Shown here: positions 16,955 to 25,826 of the stretch, piece after piece
Layout: every line of letters starts with the position of its first letter
Position numbering within the stretch: the first letter of the stretch is position 1
NCBI RefSeq assembly: GCF_030816895.1
Contig: NZ_JAUSYL010000001.1
Location: 2,666,001-2,730,000, forward strand
DNA length: 64,000 bases
DNA from: Clavibacter sp. B3I6
GTDB taxonomy: Bacteria > Actinomycetota > Actinomycetes > Actinomycetales > Microbacteriaceae
Reading direction: 5' to 3'
The notes under the pieces: generated by a model
Databases searched by the model: none
Told to the model about the DNA's origin: nothing
The model's input: the letters and a program-made list of their open reading frames with translations, nothing else
Program-made: the position numbers and the translations under genes

Positions 16955-18055
16955 CTAGCGGCCGAGCTTGGGGGCGAAGAGGCGCGCGATGAGGCGCGCG
17001 ATGACGTTGAGCGCCATGACGATGAGGATGAGCACGAGCGCACCCGTCCACGCCCGGTCGACGTAGGCCGCGGCGTCCGCGCCCTGGTCGGCGTACTGGC
17101 GGAAGACGAACACCGGCAGGGTCATCATCTGGTCCTTGAAGGGGTTGTAGTTCATCCCCTGCGTGAAGCCGGCCACGATGAGCAGCGGCGCGGTCTCGCC
17201 GATGACGCGGGCGATGGCGAGCATGACGCCCGTCACGATGCCGGCGAGCGACGTCGGCAGCACGATCTTCACGATCGTGAGCCACTTCGGGACGCCCAGC
17301 GCGTAGGAGGCCTCGCGGAGCTCGTTCGGCACCAGCTTGAGCATCTCCTCGGCGCTGCGGACGACCACGGGGATCATCAGCACCGCGAGCGCGAGCGCGC
17401 CGCCGAAGCCCATGCGGACGCCCGGGCCGAGGAACAGCACGAGCAGCGCGTAGGCGAAGAGGCCCGCGACGATGGAGGGGATGCCCGTCATCACGTCGAC
17501 GAAGAAGGTGATGGCGCGGGCCAGGCGGCCGCGGCCGTACTCGACCAGGTAGATGGCCGACATGAGGCCCACGGGGATGGAGATGACCGCGGCGATGGCC
17601 GTGATGATCAGCGTGCCCATGATCGCGTGGAGCCCGCCGCCGCCCGCGCCCACCACGTTGCGGAGGCTCGAGTTGAAGAACAGTGGGTCGAAGCGGGCGG
17701 AGCCGTTCGTCACGGCGGTGAGGACGAGCGAGATGAGCGGGATGAGGGCGAGCACGAACGCGACCGTCACGAGGATCGTGATGACGCGGTCCTTCGCCTT
17801 CCGCTCGCCCTCCACGGCGAGCGAGATGAAGAAGAGGGCGACCCCGAACAGGAGCGTGCCGAAGACGGCGGTGCCCACGATGTTGAAGCTCTCCGCGGCG
17901 CCCGAGAGCACGAGCACCAGGAAGATGACGGCCATGACGAGCCACGACGCGAGGAAGATCGCGGGGGCCGTGAAGCGGTGCAGCTTGCCGGCGGTGAGGG
18001 AGTTGGGCAGCGTGCTCGCGACGGGCCGCGTGCGGGAGGGGGCTGTCGTCGCCAT
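16955..18055 (-). CDS. pstA: Phosphate ABC transporter permease PstA
   Basis: The 366-residue protein has several N-terminal membrane segments, then the ABC permease domain with IMGTLIITAIAAVISIPVGL, TGIPSIVAGLFAY and the loop ELREASYALGVPKWLTI, which contacts PstB. It forms the membrane channel with PstC. Its ATG shares one base with the pstC stop (TAATG), so the two are translationally coupled. The N-terminal extension of about 70 residues is longer than in E. coli PstA. Confidence 0.94.
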   Translation of the reverse strand: MATTAPSRTRPVASTLPNSLTAGKLHRFTAPAIFLASWLVMAVIFLVLVLSGAAESFNIVGTAVFGTLLFGVALFFISLAVEGERKAKDRVITILVTVAFVLALIPLISLVLTAVTNGSARFDPLFFNSSLRNVVGAGGGGLHAIMGTLIITAIAAVISIPVGLMSAIYLVEYGRGRLARAITFFVDVMTGIPSIVAGLFAYALLVLFLGPGVRMGFGGALALAVLMIPVVVRSAEEMLKLVPNELREASYALGVPKWLTIVKIVLPTSLAGIVTGVMLAIARVIGETAPLLIVAGFTQGMNYNPFKDQMMTLPVFVFRQYADQGADAAAYVDRAWTGALVLILIVMALNVIARLIARLFAPKLGR

Positions 18056-19056
18056 TAGTTCGCTCCGGAGAAGGCCTTGCGGCGGCTGATGATGTAGCGG
18101 GCCAGCATGTTCACGGCCAGCGTGATGATGAAGAGCATGAGGCCCGAGGCGATCAGCTCGTTGATCTTGAGGCCGTACGCCTCGGGGAAGCTCAGCGCGA
18201 TGTTCGCGGCCACCGTGTTCGAGTTCGTCGACTGGAACCAGGCGAAGTTCACGACCGCGGCGGGGGAGAGGACGATCGCGACCGCCATCGTCTCGCCGAG
18301 CGCGCGACCGAGGCCGAGCATCGAGGCCGAGATGATCCCGGGGCGGCCGAAGGGCAGCACGGCCGTCTGGATCATCTCCCAGCGCGTGGCGCCGAGGGCG
18401 AGCGCCGCCTCCTCGTGCAGCTTCGGGGTCTGGAGGAAGACCTCGCGGCAGAGCGCGGTGACGATCGGCAGGATCATGACGGCGAGGACGACCGCGACCG
18501 TGAAGATCGTGCGGCCGGTGCCCGAGACGGGGCCGGCGAAGAGCGGGAACCAGCCGAACGTGTCCGTGAGGAACGCGTAGAACGGCTGCAGGAAGCGCGC
18601 GAGGACCGTGATGCCCCAGAGGCCGAAGACCACGGACGGCACGGCGGCGAGCAGGTCGATGATGTAGCCGAGGCCCTGCGCCAGGCGGCGGGGCGCGTAG
18701 TGCGAGATGAACAGCGCGATGCCGACGGCGACCGGGACGGCCATGACCATGGCGAGCGCGGCGGCGTACACGGTGCCGAACATCAGCGGCCCGACGAAGC
18801 CCCAGAACCCGCCGCCGCCGGACACCTCGGCGGGCGGTGCGGTGAGGGCCGGGATGCTCTGGACGACGAGGAAGAGCGCGACGGCCGCGAGGATCACCAG
18901 GATCAGCGTGCCGGAGCCGGAGGACAGGCCGGAGAAGACGCGGTCGGCCAGGCGGGCCTTGGCCTTCACGTCCTGGGAGCTGCGGGGAGCGACGGCCGCG
19001 TCGCGCGGCCTGTCGGACTCGGGAGCCTCGGGAGGCTGCGGGGCGGCGGTCGTCAT
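18055..19056 (-). CDS. pstC: Phosphate ABC transporter permease PstC
   Basis: The 333-residue inner-membrane permease has a charged N-terminal tail, a hydrophobic segment at about residues 50-68 and the permease core (IDLLAAVPSVVFGLWGI; EEAALALGATRWEMIQTAVLP; GRALGETMAVAIVLS). It pairs with PstA. A strong hairpin separates it from pstS upstream, which may lower its expression relative to the binding protein. Confidence 0.95.
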   Translation of the reverse strand: MTTAAPQPPEAPESDRPRDAAVAPRSSQDVKAKARLADRVFSGLSSGSGTLILVILAAVALFLVVQSIPALTAPPAEVSGGGGFWGFVGPLMFGTVYAAALAMVMAVPVAVGIALFISHYAPRRLAQGLGYIIDLLAAVPSVVFGLWGITVLARFLQPFYAFLTDTFGWFPLFAGPVSGTGRTIFTVAVVLAVMILPIVTALCREVFLQTPKLHEEAALALGATRWEMIQTAVLPFGRPGIISASMLGLGRALGETMAVAIVLSPAAVVNFAWFQSTNSNTVAANIALSFPEAYGLKINELIASGLMLFIITLAVNMLARYIISRRKAFSGAN

Positions 19057-19114
19057 GGGTCGGGATCCCTACGTCGAGATGGTGGAGCTGGGAGCGGCGG
19101 GCCGCCCGTGGGAG

Positions 19115-19150
19115 CGCCCCCTGACCCGCGCGGACGCGGATCAGGGGGCG
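19115..19150 (-). terminator. Intercistronic hairpin between pstS and pstC
   Basis: A 10-bp stem (CGCCCCCTGA with TCAGGGGGCG) continues into a 5-bp CCGCG/CGCGG helix after one mismatch, with the loop CGGA. Lying inside the operon just after pstS, it could attenuate transcription or protect the pstS message. Confidence 0.65.
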
Positions 19151-19161
19151 GACAGCGGGTG

Positions 19162-20265
19162 CTACTTGATGGACTCGACCGCGGTCTTGACCTGCGCGGC
19201 GACCGTCTCGGAGAGCGGCGCGGCGCCGGCCTCGTCGGCGGCGACCGTCTGGCCCTCGGTGCTGGTCACGTAGCCGAGGTAGGCCTTGACGAGCTCGCCG
19301 ACGGCGGGGTCCTGGTACTCCTGGCAGGCGATGAGGTAGCTGACCAGGACGATCGGGTAGACGCCCGCCTCGGTGGTGGAGTAGTCGAGGTCGAAGACCA
19401 CGTCGTTCTCCTCGCGGCCCTCGGCCTCGGGCGACGCCTCGACGACGGCCGCGGCCGCCTCGGGGGAGAAGCCGACGAACTCCTCGCCGACCTTGATCTT
19501 GGCGGTGCCCAGCTCGCCGGCGCGCGACGCGTCCGCGTAGCCGATGACGTTGGTGCCGCCGGTGACGGCGTCGACGACGCCGGAGGTGCCCTGGGCAGCC
19601 TCGCCGCCCTCGTAGGGCCAGACGCCCGCGGGCTCCGCGTCCCAGACGGTCTCGGCCGTGGTGTTGAGGTACTTCGCGAAGTTCTCGGTGGTGCCCGAGT
19701 CGTCCGAGCGGTGCACGGCGGTGATCGCGGCGTCGGGCATCGTGGCGTCGGGGTTGAGCGCGGCGATGGCCGGGTCGTTCCACTTCGTGATGGTGCCCTT
19801 GAAGATGCCCGCGGCGGTGGCCGGGTCGAGGTTCAGCTCGTCGACGCCGTCGATCTGGAAGATCATGGCGATGGGGGAGATGTACGCGGGGATGTCGATC
19901 GGCTTGGTGCCGTCGGCGCACTGGCCGAAGGTGCCCTCGAGCTCCTCGGTCTTCAGCGCGCGGTCCGAGCCGGCGAAGTTCGCGTTCTGGCCGCCGGCCA
20001 TGAAGGCCTCGCGACCGGCGCCGGAGCCGTCGGGGGAGTAGTTGAGCGTCACGCCGGAGTTGGCGGTCTGGAACGCGGCGATCCAGGCCTCCTGGGCGGA
20101 GCCCTGCGAGGAGGCGCCGATGCCGTTGAGCGTGCCCTCGAGCGTGGAGGCGGACGGATCGCCGGCGCCACCCTCGGCGGGGGCCTCGTTGGCCGCGCAG
20201 GAGGAGAGGGCGAGGGCGGTGACGGCGGCGAGCGCTGCTGCGCTGCCGAGACGCGAGATCTTCAC
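19162..20265 (-). CDS. pstS: Phosphate-binding lipoprotein PstS
   Basis: The 367-residue protein has a signal peptide ending in a lipobox (ALSSC, lipidated Cys about residue 23), so it is anchored outside the membrane. It binds phosphate with segments such as GIGASSQGS, SPDGSGAGREAF, FAGSDRAL and HRSDDSGTTENFAKYL. GTG 20265 has GGAAGG about ten bases upstream. The gene leads pstSCAB and is preceded by a PHO-box-like repeat, so induction under phosphate starvation is expected. Confidence 0.95.
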   Translation of the reverse strand: MKISRLGSAAALAAVTALALSSCAANEAPAEGGAGDPSASTLEGTLNGIGASSQGSAQEAWIAAFQTANSGVTLNYSPDGSGAGREAFMAGGQNANFAGSDRALKTEELEGTFGQCADGTKPIDIPAYISPIAMIFQIDGVDELNLDPATAAGIFKGTITKWNDPAIAALNPDATMPDAAITAVHRSDDSGTTENFAKYLNTTAETVWDAEPAGVWPYEGGEAAQGTSGVVDAVTGGTNVIGYADASRAGELGTAKIKVGEEFVGFSPEAAAAVVEASPEAEGREENDVVFDLDYSTTEAGVYPIVLVSYLIACQEYQDPAVGELVKAYLGYVTSTEGQTVAADEAGAAPLSETVAAQVKTAVESIK

Positions 20266-20360
20266 GTGATGGAGCCTTCCGGGTATTTCGTGCTGTGAGG
20301 GGGCCGGTGCGAGCCCCTCGGAGACGCTATGTCGGGCTCTTGTCCGGATCGGCCGATATC

Positions 20361-20378
20361 GGTGAACGGAAGGTGAAC
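20361..20378 (-). promoter_or_regulatory. PHO-box-like direct repeat upstream of pstS
   Basis: On the minus strand, GTTCACC occurs twice at an 11-base period (complements at 20361-20367 and 20372-20378), matching the actinobacterial PhoP/RegX3-type direct-repeat unit. A -10-like TAGCGT lies at 20329-20324, placing the repeats just upstream of the -35 region, as for an activator. Confidence 0.75.
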
Positions 20379-20468
20379 AGACCGCGCGGATCGGCACGGG
20401 CCCAGCCGGACGGGCGGACAGTTGTCGGTCGGGCACCGTGCGGACGTCGCCTCCAGCGGCGTGTGCGG

Positions 20469-21410
20469 TCAGGCGGACGGCCCGTAGGTCTCCACGGCGA
20501 GGATCCCCGCCTCCGGGTCGGACGCCGACAGGTGCACGACCGAGAACTCGGCGGGCGACAGCATCCCGGCGCGCGGCATGCGGCTCGCGCGGGGCGTCTC
20601 CGTGGCGAGCGCGATCTCGTGCAGGATCTCGGGCAGCACCGGGCTGTGGCTGCAGAGCACGGCGCTCCGCGCCTTCCGCACGCGCTTCGCGACGGTCTCC
20701 CGCACGGACCCGCCGTCGGTCTCGTAGGCGTCCTGGCTGATGCCCGTGTCCTCCTTCACCCGCCGGCCGAGCTCCTCGGCGAGCGGCGCGACCGTCTGCA
20801 GGCAGCGCTCCGCGGTGCTGCTCGTGATGACGCGCGGCCCGAACGCGGCGAGCGTCGGGACGATGGACCGCGCCTCGCCCTGGCCGCGCGCGCTGAGCGG
20901 GCGGGACGCGTCCGGCCCGTCCCACTCGTAGGGCTGCACGGCGTGGCCGTGCCGCAGCGCGATGAGCGCGAACGAGCGGTGCGACCCGGTCTCCACGAGT
21001 CCCGCGAACAGGTCGAGGATGTCGATCTCGCCCGGGTAGTCGAGGCGCTTGCGCGCGTTGGGGATCGACACCCACTCGATGCTCTCCACCTCGTGGTCCG
21101 GCTCGAAGCGGCCCGCCTCGACGACGGCCTCCGTGGCCTCGGCGGCCCAGTAGCTCACCGACTTGCGGCGCCCGCCCGAGATGCCGTACTCGATGGCGCC
21201 GAGCGGCACGCCGAGCGCGATCCGGAGGCCGGTCTCCTCGTGCACCTCGCGGACGGCGGTCTGCGGCAGCGTCTCACCGGGATCCACCTTGCCCTTGGGC
21301 AGCGACGTGTCGCGGCGGCGGGTGCGGTGGATGATGAGGACCCGGATCCGCCCCTCGACGACGCGCCAGACGACGGCGCCGGCGGCGAGGACGAAGGGGG
21401 CGCTTCTCAC
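20469..21410 (-). CDS. mutT1: MutT1-type NUDIX hydrolase fused to histidine phosphatase
   Basis: The 313-residue protein combines a NUDIX domain (residues about 1-135; box with LPKGKVDPGETL and REVHEETG) and a phosphoglycerate-mutase-like domain (ALRHGHAV; LCSHSPVLP). This two-domain plan matches mycobacterial MutT1, which hydrolyses 8-oxo-dGTP and related nucleotides, and the neighbouring ppk is the same as in mycobacteria. GTG 21410 is preceded by TAGCGT at seven bases. An extended frame beyond it overlaps ppk. Confidence 0.87.
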   Translation of the reverse strand: MRSAPFVLAAGAVVWRVVEGRIRVLIIHRTRRRDTSLPKGKVDPGETLPQTAVREVHEETGLRIALGVPLGAIEYGISGGRRKSVSYWAAEATEAVVEAGRFEPDHEVESIEWVSIPNARKRLDYPGEIDILDLFAGLVETGSHRSFALIALRHGHAVQPYEWDGPDASRPLSARGQGEARSIVPTLAAFGPRVITSSTAERCLQTVAPLAEELGRRVKEDTGISQDAYETDGGSVRETVAKRVRKARSAVLCSHSPVLPEILHEIALATETPRASRMPRAGMLSPAEFSVVHLSASDPEAGILAVETYGPSA

Positions 21411-21463
21411 GCCCCCCACGCTAGCCGGGTCGGCGGCAGTCCGACCGCCCGGCGCAGCCGCGC

Positions 21464-23644
21464 TCAGCGGAGCACGCGGCGCTTGCGCTTGGCCACGATG
21501 CCCATGACCGCGGTCTGCAGGTCCTCCAGCGTCGTGCCGTCCTCGGCCTTGTTGCGGCGGGTCCACTCCCCGGCGGAGTCGAGCACCCACGCCGACGTCG
21601 TGTCGGCCATGGCGCGGTCGAAGAGGTCCTCGATCTCCTGCAGGTGCGGGGGATGGACGAGCCGGACGAGCGCCTCGACGCGGCGGTCGAGGTTGCGGTG
21701 CATCATGTCGGCGCTGCCGATGTACGTGGCCTGGTCGCCGCCGTTGACGAAGGAGAACACGCGCGAGTGCTCGAGGTACCGGCCGAGGATCGACCGCACC
21801 TCGATGTTCTCGCTGAGGCCCGGCTGACCCGGGGTGAGCGAGCAGATGCCGCGCACCCAGACCTGCACGGGCACGCCCGCGTTGCTCGCCCGGTAGAGCG
21901 CGTCGATGATCTTCTCGTCGACGATGGAGTTGACCTTGATCCGGATCCCGCTGGGCTTCCCGTCGAGGGCGTTCTGCGTCTCCACGGCGATGCGCTTCAG
22001 CAGGCCCTTCCGCAGGTGCAGCGGCGCGACGAGCAGGCGCTTGAACTTCTTCTCGATGCCGTAGCCCGACAGCTCGTTGAACAGCCGCGTGAGGTCCTTG
22101 CCCACGACGTCGTCCGCGGTGAGGAGCCCCAGGTCCTCGTAGATGCGGCTCGTCTTGGGGTTGTAGTTGCCCGTCCCGATGTGGCTGTAGTGCCGGAGCA
22201 CTCCGCCCTTCTCCTGGCGGATCACGAGCGCGAGCTTGCAGTGGGTCTTCAGCCCCGCGACGCCGTAGACCACGTGCACGCCGGCCTTCTCGAGCTTGCG
22301 CGCCCAGGTGATGTTGGCCTGCTCGTCGAAGCGCGCCTTGATCTCCACCAGCGCGAGGACCTGCTTGCCCGCCTCGGCCGCGTCGATGAGCGCCTCCACG
22401 ATGGGGCTGTCGCCGCTCGTGCGGTAGAGCGTCTGCTTGATGGCGAGGACGTGCGGATCCGCCGCGGCCTGCTCGAGGAACGCCTGCACGCTCGTGGTGA
22501 AGGACTCGTAGGGGTGGTGGAGCAGGATGTCCTGCTGCGCGATGGACCGGAAGATGTCGGCACGCGAGTTGTCCTCGCCGGGCTTCAGCGCGACCGCGGT
22601 CGTGGGCACGTTGTTCGGGTAGTGCAGCGCCGGCCGGTCGAGCTTGGCGAGGTCGAACAGGCCGCCCAGGTCGAGCGGGGAGGGGAGCGTGAACACCTCC
22701 TGCTCGGTGATGTCGAGCTCGCGCATGAGCAGGTCGAGCGTGACCGCGTCCATGTCGTCCGAGATCTCGAGGCGGATGGGCGGGCCGAACCGGCGCCGGA
22801 GCAGCTCCTTCTCGAGGGCCTGGATGAGGTTCTCGGTCTCGTCCTCCTCGATCTGCACGTCCTCGTTGCGCGTGACGCGGAAGACGTGGTGCTCGACGAT
22901 CTCCATCCCGGGGAACAGCGTCTCGAGCTGGTTCGCGATGAGGTCCTCGAGGGCGATGAAGTCGATGGGCCCCGAGCGGGTGTCCGGCGTGAGCGGCATG
23001 AAGCGCGGCAGCATCTGCGGCACCTTGATGCGCGCGAACTCCTGGCGGTTCGTCTTGGGGTTCCGGATGCGCACCGAGAGGTTGAGCGACAGGCCGGAGA
23101 TGTAGGGGAACGGGTGCGCCGGGTCGACCGCGAGCGGCATGAGCACGGGGAAGACCTGCTCGGAGAACAGCTCGTGCAGGCGGTCCTGCTGCGCCTCGTC
23201 GAGGGAGTCCCAGCGCACGATGCGGATGCCGTGCTCCTCGAGCGCCGGGCGGACGCTGTCGTTGAAGGCGGCCGCGTGGCGGACCTGGAGCCGGTACGCG
23301 GTCTCGTTGATGGCGGACAGCACCTCGGAGGGCGTCCGGCCGATGTTCGTGGGGACCGCGAGGCCCGTCGCGATGCGTCGCTTGAGGCCGGCGACGCGGA
23401 CCATGAAGAACTCGTCGAGGTTGCTCGCGAAGATGGCGAGGAAGTTGGCGCGCTCGAGGACCGGCAGCTCCGGGTCCTCGGCGAGCTCCAGCACGCGGCG
23501 GTTGAAGGCCAGCCAGCTCAGCTCCCGGTCGAGGAAGCGCCCCTCGGGGAGGGTCCCGTCGTCCTCGAGGATCTCGTCCTCGTCGAAGTCGTCCAGGGAT
23601 TCGGCGACCGCCTTGGCATCGCCGATGTACGTCTCGCTGTCCAT
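21464..23644 (-). CDS. ppk: Polyphosphate kinase 1
   Basis: The 726-residue enzyme reversibly makes polyphosphate from ATP. Diagnostic segments are RELSWLAFNRRVLELAED, FASNLDEFFMVRVAGLK, the PLD-like catalytic histidine region RHYSHIGTGNYN and IYEDLGLLT. The N-terminus carries a short acidic extension. ATG 23644 lies six bases after CATGAT, so the message may be leaderless. A PHO-box-like repeat upstream links it to phosphate starvation. Confidence 0.96.
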   Translation of the reverse strand: MDSETYIGDAKAVAESLDDFDEDEILEDDGTLPEGRFLDRELSWLAFNRRVLELAEDPELPVLERANFLAIFASNLDEFFMVRVAGLKRRIATGLAVPTNIGRTPSEVLSAINETAYRLQVRHAAAFNDSVRPALEEHGIRIVRWDSLDEAQQDRLHELFSEQVFPVLMPLAVDPAHPFPYISGLSLNLSVRIRNPKTNRQEFARIKVPQMLPRFMPLTPDTRSGPIDFIALEDLIANQLETLFPGMEIVEHHVFRVTRNEDVQIEEDETENLIQALEKELLRRRFGPPIRLEISDDMDAVTLDLLMRELDITEQEVFTLPSPLDLGGLFDLAKLDRPALHYPNNVPTTAVALKPGEDNSRADIFRSIAQQDILLHHPYESFTTSVQAFLEQAAADPHVLAIKQTLYRTSGDSPIVEALIDAAEAGKQVLALVEIKARFDEQANITWARKLEKAGVHVVYGVAGLKTHCKLALVIRQEKGGVLRHYSHIGTGNYNPKTSRIYEDLGLLTADDVVGKDLTRLFNELSGYGIEKKFKRLLVAPLHLRKGLLKRIAVETQNALDGKPSGIRIKVNSIVDEKIIDALYRASNAGVPVQVWVRGICSLTPGQPGLSENIEVRSILGRYLEHSRVFSFVNGGDQATYIGSADMMHRNLDRRVEALVRLVHPPHLQEIEDLFDRAMADTTSAWVLDSAGEWTRRNKAEDGTTLEDLQTAVMGIVAKRKRRVLR

Positions 23645-23686
23645 CCGCCCATCATGGCATCGCGGTGCGCGGTCCGGCCTCCGGGA

Positions 23687-23704
23687 GGTGAACGCAGGGT
23701 GAAC
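23687..23704 (-). promoter_or_regulatory. PHO-box-like direct repeat upstream of ppk
   Basis: Two GTTCACC units on the minus strand (complements at 23687-23693 and 23698-23704) repeat with an 11-base period. They lie 31 bases upstream of the -10-like CATGAT of ppk, nearly the same spacing as the repeat before pstS (32 bases). Confidence 0.75.
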
Positions 23705-23737
23705 CGCACCGGGGGAGGCGCCGGGGAGGCGCGGGGA

Positions 23738-24652
23738 TCAGGCGCGGCGGTACTGGACGTCGACGGCGGCGTCGACGAAGGCGGCCCGGCGGTAGAGCGC
23801 GAGGGCGTGCGCGTTGTCCGCCTCGACGTAGAGGTCGACCTCCTCGTGGCCCCGCTCGGCGAGCAGGTCGAGGCCGGCGGCGAGGAGGGCGGACCCGAGC
23901 CCGCGGGCGGCGCGGTCGGGATCCACGCCCAGCACGTAGACCTCCGCCTGCCCGTCCTCGACCTTGAGCCAGTGGAAGCCGGCCAGCCGCCCGTCCGCGT
24001 CCCGCGCGAGGAGCAGCGCCGCGGGATCGAACCAGGGCTCGGCGACGCGGTCGTCGAGGTCGGCGCGGGACATGCGGCCCTGCTCGGGGTGGTGGGCGAA
24101 CGCGCGCGCGTTGAGCGCGACCCAGTCGTCGGCGTCGGCGGGGGCGAAGGAGGAGAGCGCGAGCCCCTCCGGCATCGGCCGCTCGCCGAGTCCGGCGCGC
24201 GCCTCGGCGACCGACGCGCGCAGCTGCAGGAGCTCCCGGGCGCGCGCGAGCCCGGCGGCCGAGGCCAGCGCGCGGGCCCCTGGGTGGTCGCCGTGGGCCC
24301 AGACCGAGACGGGCGCGCCGTCGGCCTCCGCGAGGACGGCGTCGAGGAGCGCGCGGCCGATGCCGCGGCGGCGGTGGTCGGGATCCACGACGAGCTCCGC
24401 CTCGATCCCGCCCTCGCCGCGGGCGGCGACGGCGGCGCCGGACGGACGGCCGTCGGGGGCGTGCGCGACGAGCGCCGCGGGACCGCCGTCGGCGCCGAGC
24501 GTCAGGCGCGTCTGCTCGTTGAACGGAGCCGGCCCGTCCGCCTGGCGCGCGCGGTCGGCGAGCGCGAGGATCGTCCCGGCGTCCTCGGGGGACGGGGCGA
24601 TGCGGGTGACGCGACGCGCGTCAGGCTCCGACGGGGGCGGGAACGCGCTCAC
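23738..24652 (-). CDS. mshD: Mycothiol synthase
   Basis: The 304-residue protein has two GNAT domains with acetyl-CoA loops VDPDHRRRGIGRALL and VDPDRAARGLGSALL. MshD acetylates the cysteinyl amine in the last step of mycothiol synthesis, making the main actinobacterial redox thiol. The ending EVDLYVEADNAHALALYRRA is typical. GTG 24652 lies inside glnR (32-base overlap) with GAGGAGGACA directly upstream. The glnR-mshD pairing is also found in mycobacteria. Confidence 0.9.
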   Translation of the reverse strand: MSAFPPPSEPDARRVTRIAPSPEDAGTILALADRARQADGPAPFNEQTRLTLGADGGPAALVAHAPDGRPSGAAVAARGEGGIEAELVVDPDHRRRGIGRALLDAVLAEADGAPVSVWAHGDHPGARALASAAGLARARELLQLRASVAEARAGLGERPMPEGLALSSFAPADADDWVALNARAFAHHPEQGRMSRADLDDRVAEPWFDPAALLLARDADGRLAGFHWLKVEDGQAEVYVLGVDPDRAARGLGSALLAAGLDLLAERGHEEVDLYVEADNAHALALYRRAAFVDAAVDVQYRRA

Positions 24653-25313
24653 TGTCCTCCTCGTACACGTTGAAGCGGTAGCCGACGTTGCGCACCGTGC
24701 CGATGAGCGACTCGAGGTCGCCGAGCTTCGCCCGCAGGCGCCGCACGTGCACGTCGACCGTGCGCGTGCCGCCGAAGTAGTCGTACCCCCACACCTCGCT
24801 GAGCAGCTGCTCGCGCGTGAAGACGCGGGAGGGGTGGCTCGCGAAGAAGCGGAGGAGCTCGAACTCCTTGAAGGTGAGGTCGAGCGGCTTGCCGTGCACC
24901 TTGGCCGAGTAGCTGGCCTCGTCGATGACGACGCCGGAGGCCTGGATCTTGCTGCCCGTGCGCTCCTGGGCCGCGCGGCCGATGACGAGCCGCACGCGCG
25001 CGTCCACCTCGGCGGGGCCCGCGGAGTCGAGGATCACGTCGGTCGCGCCCCAGTCGGCGCTGACCGCCGTGAGGCCGCCCTCCGTGAGCACGAGGATGAG
25101 GGGCGTGCCGCCGCCCGTGGTGGTGAGGATCTTGCAGAGCGACTTGGCGCTGGCGAGGTCGCGGCGCGCGTCGACGAGCACGAGGTCGGCCGCGGGGGCG
25201 TTGACGAGGCTCGCCGCATCCGCCTGGATGTGCCGGGTGCGGTGGCTGAGGAGCCCGAGTGCCGGGAGCACGTCGGTGTCCGCGGACGAGGTCAGGATCA
25301 ACAGCTGGGCCAC
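24621..25313 (-). CDS. glnR: GlnR-type orphan response regulator
   Basis: The 230-residue protein has a receiver-like N-terminal domain (VLPALGLLSHRTRHIQADA; ADLVLVDARRDLASAKSLC) and an OmpR-type winged helix (DLTFKEFELLRFFASHPSR; TRTVDVHVRRLRAKLGDLE). The pattern matches actinobacterial GlnR, the nitrogen-assimilation regulator that works without a partner kinase. The GTG start has GGAGG seven bases upstream. A TATCAT -10-like box lies near 25342. Confidence 0.87.
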   Translation of the reverse strand: MAQLLILTSSADTDVLPALGLLSHRTRHIQADAASLVNAPAADLVLVDARRDLASAKSLCKILTTTGGGTPLILVLTEGGLTAVSADWGATDVILDSAGPAEVDARVRLVIGRAAQERTGSKIQASGVVIDEASYSAKVHGKPLDLTFKEFELLRFFASHPSRVFTREQLLSEVWGYDYFGGTRTVDVHVRRLRAKLGDLESLIGTVRNVGYRFNVYEEDSERVPAPVGA

Positions 25314-25366
25314 AGGGATCCTCCATGGATGAATTGACCCCATGATACGTGGGGCAGGATTGGCGG

Positions 25367-25633
25367 GTGACCTCCCCCCTGCGCAGCCTCCTGCCCGTCT
25401 GGCTGGCCGCCGCCGTCGGCGCGGTCGCGGTCGCCGTCGCGGTGGGCCCCGAGGCCGCCCCGCGCTGGTTCCCCCTCGTGCTCGCCGTGTGCGTCGTCGG
25501 GACCTTCGTGATCCAGCTGGCGCTGCCCCGCAAGACCGGCTTCGTCGACCGCGCGGTCGGCAGCGTGGTGGGGGCCGTGCTCGTGCTCGCGGCGGCCACG
25601 GCCGTCGTGATGCTGCTGCCCCTCGCGGGCTGA
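25367..25633 (+). CDS. Small membrane protein
   Basis: The 88-residue product has three hydrophobic segments (LLPVWLAAAVGAVAVAVAV, FPLVLAVCVVGTFVIQLAL, VGSVVGAVLVLAAATAVVML) and little else. Its function is unknown. CAGGAT six bases before GTG 25367 fits the window's leaderless start pattern. It diverges from glnR. Confidence 0.65.
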   Translation: MTSPLRSLLPVWLAAAVGAVAVAVAVGPEAAPRWFPLVLAVCVVGTFVIQLALPRKTGFVDRAVGSVVGAVLVLAAATAVVMLLPLAG

Positions 25634-25698
25634 CCCGCCGCCCGGACGGGCCCCGCACGCCCGGCCCGCCCCGGCCGCCCGTGGGGTAGATTGAGGCC

Positions 25699-25815
25699 AT
25701 GTCGTCGCTGCTTGCTCTGGAACTCCTCTTCACCGGACTGCTGGTCCTGGCGAGCCTCTCCATCGGCTGGGTGTCGCTCGTCGTGGTGTACAACCTCTTC
25801 CGCGGCCAGCGCTGA
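25699..25815 (+). CDS. Single-pass membrane mini-protein, 38 residues
   Basis: A short frame begins at ATG 25699, exactly six bases after TAGATT, and ends with TGA at 25813-25815. The product is one long hydrophobic helix (LLFTGLLVLASLSIGWVSLV) followed by YNLFRGQR. The promoter-to-start spacing matches that of its confident neighbours, so I consider it real. Its function is unknown. Confidence 0.6.
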   Translation: MSSLLALELLFTGLLVLASLSIGWVSLVVVYNLFRGQR

Positions 25816-25826
25816 CCGCGCGCCGC

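Noticed and set aside
18056..19921. Minus-strand extension of pstA through pstC and pstS
   Set aside because: It is a different frame from the clear pstC and pstS proteins and shows only low-complexity Arg/His/Pro sequence.
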